Of a DNA stretch of 64,000 nucleotides, positions 35,683 through 45,579 are shown piece after piece (position 1 is the stretch's first letter; each line of letters starts with the position of its first letter). The notes beneath the pieces are model-generated. The model was not told the origin of the DNA, ran no database searches, and worked only from the letters and a program-made list of their open reading frames with translations. This DNA comes from Histoplasma ohiense (lineage: Eukaryota; Ascomycota; Eurotiomycetes; Onygenales; Ajellomycetaceae): contig JAEVHH010000006.1 of NCBI GenBank assembly GCA_017607445.1, forward strand, positions 372,001 through 436,000. The letters run 5' to 3'. A program made the position numbers and the translations under genes.

Positions 35683-36962
35683 ATGGCTGGAGTCCGACAT
35701 TGGTGCGGAAAACAACACTCAACCCCCCAAGTGGAAGGCGCTGACAATATATTCACAGGGAGCAAGACAAAGAAGCGACCGTATACATCGGAAACCTGGA
35801 CGAACGCATCACGGATAGCCTAGTCTGGGAATTGATGCTCCAAGCCGGCCGCATTGTCAACGTTCATCTCCCCAAAGACCGCGTCACCCAGACCCATCAG
35901 GGCTATGGGTTCGTTGAATTCATCAGCGAGGAGGATGCCGAATATGCTGCTCGAATTATGAACCAGGTCCGCCTCTACGGGAAGCCCATCCGCGTAAACA
36001 AGGCGTCCGCGGACAAGCAGAAGACGGTCGAGGTTGGCGCGGAGTTGTTTGTGGGCAATCTTGACCCAATGGTTACAGAACAGGTGTTGTATGATACGTT
36101 CAGCCGCTTCGGGAGTCTTATATCTGCTCCAAAGGTATGTTACCTGCATTATTCCGGCTGCCGCTCATTTATTTAAGTAAACTAAGTGTCATGGTGTTAG
36201 ATTGCACGAGATGATGCGAACCTTTCTAAGGGTTACGGCTTCGTCTCCTTCTCCAACTTCGAAGCCTCGGACGACGCCATCGCAAATATGAATGGCCAAT
36301 ACCTCATGAACAAAGAGGTCTCTGTCCAATACGCGTACAAAAAGGATGGTAAGGGTGAACGACATGGCGACCAGGCCGAACGCATGCTCGCAGCCCAAGC
36401 GCGAAAACACAACGTGCAGCCCCAAGCACAGCCCTTGCCTCCACAACTTGTCGGAGGCGGGCCAGGCGTGCATCCGCATCAAATGCCCCAACCGTCAATG
36501 GTTGACGGCGAGGGCACTAATGCGGTTGCCGCTGCTCGAGGAATAAACCCTGTTGCCGCTGCTGGTGGTCCACCAGATTTTGGCGGTGGGCGGGGAATCC
36601 CCATCGGCAACGGCGGCGGCTACCATCACAATCAGCAAATGCCACCAGCACAACACCAACATCCCCATCCCCATCCTCACCCACCCCAACATCCACTTCA
36701 ACACCACCGACCACTGCCCCATGCGCATCATCCACCTCCACCCCTTTCCACTCCCCCTCCAGGTCTGCCTGCCAGGCCTCCTCCATCTCAAGCGGGATAT
36801 GGCGGTCCCCCACCGCAGGGATTTGTTCCCCCTCCCCGCTTCGGTCAGCAGCCGCCACCAGCCGGCTTTGGTCCAACCCCGTCTGCAGCAGGTCCGCCTG
36901 GTGCTACACCGCCCCCGCTTCCTCTTGGGTTTCAGCAGCCGGGGTATGGAAGGGGTCGGTGA
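35683..36962 (+). CDS. sap49: Splicing factor 3b subunit 4 (SF3B4/SAP49; yeast Hsh49)
   Basis: Three exons, 35683-35702, 35759-36134 and 36201-36962, encode 385 residues. The first exon is only 20 nt (MAGVRHW, Trp codon split) and is chosen because joining it to EQDKEATVYIGNLDE reproduces the family's N-terminus. Two RRMs are evident: RNP2/RNP1 VYIGNL and GYGFVEF (about 14-90), then LFVGNL and GYGFVSF (about 101-180). The rest is Pro/Gly/His-rich (QHPHPHPHPPQ; PPPSQAGYGGPPPQG), as in SAP49. The protein is part of SF3b in the U2 snRNP and contacts pre-mRNA upstream of the branch site together with SAP145. It is complete. It is the last intact host gene before the AT-rich transposon block, whose first LTR starts 184 bp past its stop codon. 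Confidence 0.96.
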
Positions 36963-37145
36963 TTCGATAGGGATTTCCGGGCTTAGTTACGTCTGTTACA
37001 TCACAATTGCGGCTATTATATTTAAAGGGCTCCGGAGACAGTATCCTGTTCTCTGGAATGCGGCTTGACAAATGCGCATCACCGGAATAAATGATATGTC
37101 CATCGCTCTGGCCAAGAAATGGGATTATCATGTGGTGAAGCCATT

Positions 37146-37246
37146 TGTTAGTGGGTACTACGGCTACCCTATCACGTGCCCCCCAACATATTGTGTTGCT
37201 CTCGCGTAGTTAGTTTAGTAACAAACAACAACATTATCCTTCTACA
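37146..37246 (+). mobile_element. LTR of family B with adjoining primer-binding site
   Basis: A 101-bp TG...CA unit (tgttagtgggtactacgg...ttctaca) is followed directly by ggttatggctct, similar to the half-tRNA-Met-type primer site of the gag-only element. Its first 60 bases match the split inverted LTR at 13303-15481. Only about 150 bp of possible internal sequence follows before the Gypsy nest starts, so it is a truncated element. It marks the isochore border. Confidence 0.75.
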
Positions 37247-37398
37247 GGTTATGGCTCTTAGAAGCAACAGAACTGCTGAAATAACATGCTAACTACATCT
37301 TCACACATCATTGAAAGTGTGTTTAAACACTTTGATAATTTATTTTAGATCTGATGATTAATCTGAGATTGAGTGGAACATCTGATTTAATGAAGAAC
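37247..37398. other. Truncated internal sequence of family B element
   Basis: About 150 AT-rich bases lie between the primer site and an inverted Gypsy LTR fragment. No coding sequence was recognised. Confidence 0.4.
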
Positions 37399-37586
37399 TG
37401 TAATATATGTACTTTGATTAATGATTTGATACTATTCTAATTACAGATTACAAATTGATTAAGAAAAGAAAGAGAAAAGAAATCAGAAGAAAAGATTGTA
37501 TAAAGAGAATTCTTATAGAGAGAAATTCAGAGTGAAAGAATATCAGAAACTGCTTCACAGTGAAATACAGAGTAAAAGAATATTAA
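37399..37586 (-). repeat. Inverted fragment of the Gypsy G1 LTR
   Basis: Read on the minus strand this is the 3' part of the 535-bp G1 LTR (compare 58100-58287), ending tgtaatat/TGTAAC-type at 37399. It stops abruptly at 37586, where a forward G1 LTR begins, giving an LTR-LTR head-to-head junction. Confidence 0.8.
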
Positions 37587-37816
37587 TATGATAGATTAGT
37601 ATTTATTAGTAATTAACTTATACAATCAACTCCTCTTCTGCATTCACTCATTTCTGACTATTGTGATTGTGACAGATTAGCATTCATTAGTAATTAACTT
37701 ACACAATCAACTCCTTTTCTGCATCTGCTTATTTCTGACTGTTGTGATTTCATGTAATTCTCAATGTTCTTCTGCTCTGTGCTCTGCACTTGTATAGTTT
37801 CTAATGATTCTTCTGT

Positions 37817-37824
37817 GTAGCTCT
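37817..37824. repeat. 8-bp target-site duplication of the long hAT element (left)
   Basis: gtagctct here is repeated at 43694-43701. Both copies lie in G1 LTR sequence, where undisturbed LTRs have a single copy. Confidence 0.9.
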
Positions 37825-38204
37825 TAGACTGGCCGGTGGGACCATGAATTTCACATTTGATTTGATTTGATTTGATCTCAGTCCATTTCTTGGTGTGATT
37901 TCCAGTGAGATCAGAATCAGAATGAGAGTGTAAAGAGATCAAAATTTTCAGAAATAAAGTGTAAAAGAATCAGATTTAGATCTAACATGACTATTATAAG
38001 ATCAACAAAATTTATTATTTCATACAAAGTGACTGACTATAAAAAATAAGAATGTGATCTGAAACTGATCATGATTTTAGCTCAAGTTTGGTCTCATTCT
38101 GATGATTATATAATACATGACAATTGATAATGATTATTGATAACACTCACAATACATGACAATTGATAACAATTATTGATAACACTCACAAGCTCATTAA
38201 TACT

Positions 38205-40602
38205 ATATACAATCATGCTCAATTTTTTCCTCCACTATATCATTGAAAGAGAATTCTGTCATAATAGAATTCTTATCAACAATTTCTTTTTCTTTTTCAT
38301 GTTTAATTATCATCAATTTCTTTACAGTTTCTTCTTGCAATTGATTACAACAATAGTGACAAATATCTCAACTTGAGTTAAACTTTCTCTTCATATCAAC
38401 TTCTGTCAATGGAATTGTCAGAATATTATGTGTCATCATTGTCACTGTTGAGTACTGACTGCTGATCATCCTTCACAGATCTAAAATAGATTTTTCTTTG
38501 ATATTAACAGAATCATTATATAGATAGCAGTTAAATTCAGTGTTGCAAGAATTTTATTTGCTCAGATTTTCAGCAGCAATCAATGAGTGCAAATTCTTAA
38601 TCAATAAATATTAGTAACAGATTAATATCAATATCTCAGTGAGTATTTTAAAAAACAAAGTTACTAATCAAAGAATTATGCTCTATTGACTCTTCAATTT
38701 GTGTATTATTCTGTTTATATTGTTGATAGTTGTTGTTGTAGTATGTTTGAGCTATATCAATATAGATTTGTTGTTCTTCCGCCATTCAATCCTCAGAAGT
38801 ATATGCATTGATTTGATGAGAGAGATCAAATACAACAGCAACAGTATAATAATCAGCAAATGATTGATTGATTTTTGTATAATACTCTGTAAGTTTATCT
38901 TGAGCTCTTTCAATTGCTGTAGAAATAACTCTATCTCAGAATTGCTCTTCTTATACACAAATCATCTGAGTTTTCAAATGAGTAAATAAACTGTTGTATA
39001 CTCATCAAGAAGCTTGCATCATTGATGTTATTGTAATAGACACTGTCTTTGTTGTTTTGTAAAAGATAAACAACAGTTCAACAATATATTTTAACTGTAT
39101 TCACTCTGTATCAGAAAGTTTCAGAGTATGAATCTTCTCTTGCTCAGAATTCTGAACTCAATGATTCACAGCATCTTTTAGTTGAAGTGTTTGAACTGTC
39201 ATTTTATAGATAGAACTTTACTGTGTTTGAATATCTTGTATTATATTAAGAGAAGGAACTGAGCTGTGTGTGGCTTGAATATTGTGAAATCATTGTTGTT
39301 GTTTGAGAGAAGTACTGATTGCATTGGCAATGTGACAAATCTAAAAAAGATAATGAGATAGTTAGCAAATTGATCAATTTTCACTGAAGTATTATCAAAT
39401 ATCATTATCTTGTGAAGAGTTGATGAGAATGTGATGTGAGTAACAATTTCAATATCATTCTCATCAAAACAACTGATCAGTTCTGTGTTTTCAGATTCAA
39501 TATTCAGATCTTTAATCAATGCTTGAACAACAAGCTGAATAACATATACAATACAGAGAATATGTCTATGTTTATCATTTCATCTATACAATATCAGTTT
39601 TTGTTTCAGACTCTGTATTATAGTCAAGTTGTTTGCTGCATTGTCTGTTGTGATTGTGAGAAGATCTGATGAAATATCTCAGTAATCATTTTTAATGATT
39701 GTCATGAGAATATCAGTCATATATTCATCTGTATAACTGCTCTTCAATTGTTCAAAGTCAATCAATTTCTCTTTATAATTCCAATCCTCATCAATAAAAT
39801 AATAAACTGCATTCAAAAAGGATAGATTGTTGATGCTTGTTCATGCATTCACTATCAGTGATATCTTCTGTTGTTTCTTCAACAGAAGTTCAAGTTGTCG
39901 CATATCATTGTTGTAATGTATATTCAGAGAAGAGTGGAGACTGGATTGATGAGAAATTTGAATATGTGAATTAAGTATTTGAAGTAAAGTTTAAAATTCT
40001 GAGTTTTCAACAGCATGCAGTGAAAGATTCAAGAATATACATAGATGTAGAAGTTGTTCTTGAAAATTATCTGATGAAAGAGTTGAAATTGAAAGATCAG
40101 TATCAGTTCATTGTTATTTTCACATGTTTTCCTGCAAAATAGTACATAAGCATTACCAAATATTGTTATCATTAATGAAAGTAGATGATATAAGTATTAG
40201 TTCATGAAGAATATTCTGATGTTTTTCTCTAAACTGTAGACAATCAGCAGATTTCAAATGTTGTGTGATTTTTTCTGATTCATGTCCACTTCAGAATGAA
40301 TGTTTTTGTATGAAGTTGTAATGATTACAGCAGAGAAATGACTCTTCAGTGATCTTCACAGCAACTTGTTGAAAGTTTTTCCATAGATCTTTTCATTGTC
40401 TATACTGGTTTTTCCATAGATTGTGTTGTTTTTCATCATCAAGAAAAAAGAAAGTGTGCATTCATCAGACTTGAAAGAGCTCATCTTATGAAAACTTGTA
40501 AACAATATAAATTGTTTGATTCACTCTTATTTCTATAAGATCTTAAATCTTCATTAAAGAAGATGATGAATTCTCTGATTCAGCAATTACTAAAGTTACC
40601 AT
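38205..40602 (-). pseudogene. hAT transposase (BED finger-like and hATC regions), decayed
   Basis: The start is placed at the minus-strand ATG at 40602. Pieces in order: a BED-finger-like segment, FLCCNHYNF then HESEKITQHLKSADC (about 40,330-40,240), in which the second Cys of the CX2C has become Tyr; a middle region; the hAT core segment DKLTEYYTK..QSFADYYTVAVVFDLSHQ..AYTSED (38,905-38,780), which corresponds to the YY...VLDP-type block of hAT transposases; and the C-terminal hATC dimerisation region SILDL.RMISSQYSTVTMM then HNILTIPLTE (about 38,520-38,400), ending LQEETVKKLMI. Stops are mostly TGA, plus an early TAA at about 40,545. The expected product is about 800 residues. It would cut and paste the element; this copy cannot. 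Confidence 0.8.
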
Positions 40603-41107
40603 GATGAATATAAATGATGAGAAATTATGTGTGGAATGAATTCTGAGGATAATAAAGTTAAGAAATTTGTTGAGTTTTTTTTTACTCTCTTTTCATTAAC
40701 CCACTCTAATTGATTAGAACACTAGTAGAATATATTTATAAACAACAACAAAATTATGATAAAATAGAAAAGAATGATAATTAAAATATTAAAAATATTA
40801 TTAAGGTTTATAAGTATTGAAAAGTTGATTCATTAGATATATTATCTATCTCTAATATATCACAATTCCACAGTATGAATTTATCACCTTTCATTGTTTA
40901 CTGATACTATATGTAAAGTCACACACACCTTACAGTATACATACACATATATATATATATATATATCATGAGCATAATATCACTACAATAATATATTCTC
41001 ACAACAAAGAATTGCATAATGTAAAATATCAAATAAAAAATTTGTAATCTCTGACAGATAATAATATAATTAATTTAACAAAAATATTAAAAAACAAATA
41101 TATAAAA

Positions 41108-42075
41108 AAAAAATTTTTTTCTTAGATCATTTTCTTTTCTTCTTCAACTTTCTTCTTCTTCTTCTTCTTCTTCTCTTTCTCTTTCTCTTCATTCTTCATA
41201 ATTCAATTCTTCTCTTTCTTCTTCTTTCTCTTCTTCTTCTTCTCATTCAAGAAAACAATCATCTCAAAATCCTTCTCAGCTATCTTCTCAGATGAGAAAG
41301 AACTCTTCTCTTTTTTCATCAGATTCATTTAAGCTTCAAAGTTCTGCATCTTCTGATCTGCTGCCTCAGATTCTATCTCTGCAGCAAGTAAATTAGTATA
41401 CTCAGAAAGTAATGCTGTCTTCTCAATGTTCTGAATCATTAAGTGTATATGAAATCTAAACAAGACTTCAATACTCTGATTCTCTTCAGAAGTCTGCTAA
41501 TCAATTAGACAACAGAATTGTTATCAAAAAGTGTTATCAATGAATATATTCAAAATACAATCTATCAGCTTGAATTTCTTTGTCTTGCAGACAAATACAT
41601 CTTCAATCTTTTTCTGACAGTGCTTTTTCACAGTCATCATCTTCTCAGCTCTCTCTTTCTTTATCTTGATCTCAAATCATTTCTGTGAATACTTCTGATT
41701 TCAGTGCTGCTGTATGAGCAACTCCACTGCTTTCTTCTTCAACTTCTCATATATTGAATCATCAGCATCATTTCTTTCATAATATTAGTCAAATTCCAGC
41801 AGAAGCATTACCCAAAATCATTATCAATCTACTTTATTATGAAGTTTTTTCAAAACAATATGACATGTCTTGTGGTCAGTCTCTTCACACTTGAAGAATT
41901 CTTTCTCTTTCTTCTCAAGATGATAATGATGCTTGTGTGTTTTGATGATATACAGAGTCATCAAATGTTTCTTGAAAAGAAGAGCAGATATATTTTCAGC
42001 AGAAAAGAGAGAGAGAAACATATTTTAATTATGATGATGAAGATTTCTAAAGAAAATAATATATTCTTTTTATAA
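41108..42075 (-). pseudogene. Lysine-rich coiled-coil second ORF of the hAT element
   Basis: Reading on the minus strand with a few stops and one frame change: KKHLMTLYIIKTHKHHYHLE and FFKCEETDHKTCHIVLKKLH (41826-42030, a possible C/H cluster), YYERNDADDSIYEKLKKKAV then KKERAEKMMTVKKHCQKKIE (about 41,790-41,590), LLSEYTNLLAAEIESEAADQ (about 41,410-41,350), and a Lys/Glu-rich tail of repeated KKKK to about 41,130. It is heptad-like and strongly basic at the end. I do not recognise a family. It lies upstream of the transposase on the same strand. It could be an accessory DNA- or chromatin-binding protein, or the tail of a different transposase inserted earlier. Confidence 0.5.
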
Positions 42076-42815
42076 GTTACTATCTGTATAGAAATGTGAT
42101 GAAAAGAACAGAGATATATCAAAGAATTCAAGAAGAAAGAAAATCTACTTCTATATATTATGAAAAATTACATATTTCATAGCAACACTGTTTGCATTTT
42201 TGTGCTACTTGTTGATATCATATACTGCATGCACTCTGCAAGTTATATTATAGCTGAATGCAGATGAGATGTTTCTTTGTTGCTATAGAGATTATTTGCA
42301 TATACAATCTTCTGATTTAATATTCATATATGTTTTTCTTTTTCTTTGTTCTTTCTCTCTTCTCTCTCTAATCCATCATAATTCTACAGCAGTATGTTAA
42401 CTATTAAAAGCAATATGAATATCTCAATGTTTTCTGTGAATGAATACTGATTGATTAATTGATTCTATCTAGCAAATTCATCATCATAAGTCTCTGTTCT
42501 TTCTCCTCTGAAATCTATATGTCTATTCTCTGCATTCATCCCCCCTCACTCTCTGATTCCTCCTCTCTCACTCCCTGATTCCTCCCCCCCCAACAAAAAA
42601 AATGATCCATGATAAGAGTATCTCTCATCAAAGAGCAATGCCAACAACTGCTGCTTTCTGCAAGGCAGTATATGAGCAGTGAGTGATGAAGTGGGAAGCA
42701 GTCTGAGCTCATCATCACAAACAGCATTTCAATGCTCACTGTGCTGTGTGAAAGATACACAACCTCTGCCCTTGTATGAAAAAAGTGAATAAGCAGAGTA
42801 TGAAATTCAAAGTAA

Positions 42816-43100
42816 TGCTTTTTGATAACACTAGATACTGATATGAAAGTAGAAGCTATCTGTGAGATTCATTATTATCAGAAGTCTGAGAATCTCATTT
42901 TCTCCAAAACTACATTTGCATATTTTGTTCAGAAGATTGATGAAGAGAAGTATTGCTTTCAGCATTCTACTCTCAATGCTCTTCAAATTACTGTGGAGAC
43001 AACATTGATCACACTTTTTGAGTGTATGATATTATGTGAAAACAGATGTAACAATATCTCACTAATCATTTCATAGATGATCTTAAGATCATGATTTATC
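42816..43100 (+). pseudogene. Histone H3-like sequence carried in the hAT element
   Basis: A plus-strand frame aligns to the H3 histone fold almost without gaps. AICEIHYYQKSENLI matches the ALREIRRYQKS region (YQKS at 42876-42887). SKTTFAYFVQKI matches the alpha-1 KLPFxRLVREI. CFQHSTLNALQ and TVETTLITLFECMILC (from 42954) match the alpha-2 FQSSAxxALQ..VEAYLVxLFEDTNLC. ISLII then MIL follow the VTIxxKDIQL position, interrupted by TAG at 43074 and TGA further on. Several mismatches are what C-to-T mutation of Arg codons gives (R to C, H or Y). The loop between alpha-1 and alpha-2 is about three residues shorter than in canonical H3. The start and N-terminal tail are unclear. The similarity is from my reading, not a search. 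Confidence 0.7.
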
Positions 43101-43693
43101 ATAAGCAGATGACTCTCACTGTGAGAAATATTAGATTGATGATGAAAATCACTGAAGAATTGAATAGTAATTTTTTTGATGATTATAGATTGAATAAATA
43201 AGTTTTGTTTATTTTTTTTTTTTTCATTATTTTTTTTTTTTGCTGAAGATTTTTGTTTTTTTTTTTTTTTTATAATATTCTCAGTTGTTGTTTTTGTTTT
43301 TGTTTTTTAATTTTCAAAATGCCTACAGACATATAATGATATTTCTGTTGTGACATCAAAAAGATAACAATATTTGATAACACTCACATCATAATTAGCT
43401 ACCATCCAGCATAAAGATATATGTATTATGTAATTATGGATAAGTCATGGTTCTGTTTGGTTCTGTTTTGTAAAATGGGATCAAATGGGACTGTGACCCA
43501 GAAATCAAGGTAAGAACAGTATTCAGAATCTAAATATTTCTCATAAACAGTGAAATGGAACCAGAGCTATAATACAAACAGTGTAAAGTGACTGGTTTGA
43601 AAAACAATATATGGAACCAGGACCAAAATATATGAGAATGGAATCAACACTAAAATTGATCATGGTTTCATACACAGTCACACAGTCAGTCTA

Positions 43694-44077
43694 GTAGCTC
43701 TTAATGTTCTTTCACTTATATTCTGTGCTTATATAGTCTCTAATGATTCTTCTGTGTAGCTTCTAATGTTCTTCTGCTCTGTGTTCTGTGCTTGTATAGT
43801 CTCTAATGATTCTTCTATATAGCTCTCAATGATTCTCTCACTTCATGCTCTGCATTTATGTAGTTTCTAACAATTCTTATGTGTATCTCTTAATGTTCTT
43901 TCACTCTGTGCTTCACTGTGAAGTGGCTTCTGATATTCTTTCACTCTGAACTTTTCTCTATAAGAACTCTCTTTGTATGATCTTTTCTTCTGATTTCTTT
44001 TCTCTTTTCTTTCTTAATCAATTCATAATCTGTAATTAGAATAGTATCAAATTGTTAATTGAAGTATGTCTGTTATA
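43694..44077 (+). mobile_element. Right part of the split 5' LTR of Gypsy G1a
   Basis: It continues the LTR interrupted at 37824, beginning with the duplicated gtagctct and ending tgttata (mutated CA end). It aligns with 57915-58287 of the 3' LTR. Confidence 0.85.
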
Positions 44078-44452
44078 TTATGAATTGATTCTTCTGTGTT
44101 TAAAATCTGAGTGTCTTGTTATTAGTTCTTATATTCAAATGCATTGTTATCAGTTTTTATATCTGAGTGCATTGTTTACAGATCTGAATATCTAGTTGTT
44201 ACAAGAGATCTTTTGTGAATCTGAATGCTCTTATCATTAGTTATATAGACTGTTGTGTCTAAGTATCTGAAACATAATTGATTATATTCTACAAGATCTG
44301 AGTGTCTACAAACTGTAACACTGTGAATAGCATTCACAAAGAAGCTTGACAAAGCTTAACATCACAACACTGTGAATAGTGTCTGTGAGAGAATCAAATG
44401 TCTACAAGTATTTCTTTTCTTTTTTTATTATTATATATTCTTAGATATTGAA

Positions 44453-45578
44453 ATGAACTATGAGCAATTCTACAAACATCCACTGCACTCAAACACAGTG
44501 AATGATAACTTAGATCTACAAAGCATTCTTCAGCAGCAGACACTACAGATGACTGAATTGCAATGATGATTTGCTGAAATAAACACTTTCACATTCACCA
44601 TTCCTTCTACACTCACATCTCACAAAAAGCCTTCAAGAGAGAAGCTCTCAATTCTTGACAAATACAAGAAAAATCTAGCACTCTACCTCATGTGAAAGTC
44701 AAAAGTGAACATCAAATTGAACATTGATGAACAAGCAATAGACTCACTATTCAATCAAGCATGGTATATTCATAGCAGATTGAATGATGACATGTTAGCA
44801 AAATTTCAACTCTGAATAAATCATTGTCAGAATCATCAGTGTATGTCAGAGCTAGTCTTTCAACAACTCAACTCTCTCTTTCTTGATTCTATGCTTCAAG
44901 TCAAGATGTTAGACTGACTTAATCAAATTTATCAGATGAATGTTGTGTTGACAATTTATCTTTCTGAATTCAATTGCAAGCTTCTAGAAGCAGATGGGCA
45001 AGACTGAGATGATATTATCAAAATCAATATATTGTTCAAGAACTTGAACTTTCAGTTGTATAACTGAAGTATAAAGTATCTGAAGCTCTTAATATACAGT
45101 AAATTCTGCACTGATCTTCATCTGTTGAACAACAATCTGTCTCAGTTTCATGTGCTTCAAAATTGCAGAGAATTTCACTGAATAAACACATACATCTCAA
45201 ATCACTCTGCAGCATTTCCTGTCTTCAAATCAGAATCAATGAACTGAGTTCCACATGTAAACACAAGTTGCTCAAAGATCTTCAATGTCTCAGAGAAGAA
45301 TGCTACTGACTGAATCATCAGAGAAGTCTGTATATACTGTGACAAGTCAGAGCACTTTGCAAATCAATATCTGAATGCAATTATTTTGAGTAAACCCCCC
45401 ACACATGTGAATGCTGTGTCATCTGTGGATAGACAAGAACAGAGAAAAGATGAGCTCTCACTCTAAAATATGAATGAGAGCTCAAGGAGCAGAAAGCTAG
45501 CTGAAGATTTGAGCAGAAGATGCAAGTGAATGCAATCATAATTTCTGTCATTGTAAATAGTCTAATCAATATATGAGC
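44453..45578 (+). pseudogene. Gypsy G1a Gag, decayed
   Basis: ATG at 44453 begins MNYEQFYKHPLHSNTVNDNL. The open sequence continues through a capsid-like region (NEQAIDSLFNQAWYIHSRL) with several stops. The zinc knuckle at 45329-45370 reads CIYCDKSEHFANQY: the final Cys has become Tyr. The equivalent knuckle in G1b is intact. Confidence 0.75.
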
Positions 45579-45579
45579 A

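Larger units (their letters stand above)
37825..43693 (-). mobile_element. hAT-family DNA transposon, 5,869 bp, with extra ORFs
   Basis: The ends are inverted: the left begins tagactggccggtgggacca, and the right, read inward on the minus strand, begins tagactgactgtgtgac. They are flanked by an 8-bp TSD, diagnostic of the hAT superfamily. The motif ttgataacactcac recurs near both ends (about 38138, 38176 and 43374). Inside are a transposase frame on the minus strand, a lysine-rich frame on the minus strand and a histone-H3-like frame on the plus strand. A 985-bp deletion derivative with the same ends lies at 55798. The interior is CpG-poor and full of stops, so this copy is dead. I cannot exclude that part of 41-43.3 kb is itself an older insertion. 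Confidence 0.85.

Noticed and set aside
36495..36876. Overlapping frames on the minus strand of sap49
   Set aside because: They arise from the Pro/His-rich repeats of the sap49 C-terminus in antisense.
38110..38190. Short direct repeats considered as a CRISPR-like or satellite array
   Set aside because: Only two or three copies of ttgataacactcac near hAT ends; better explained as subterminal repeats of the transposon.
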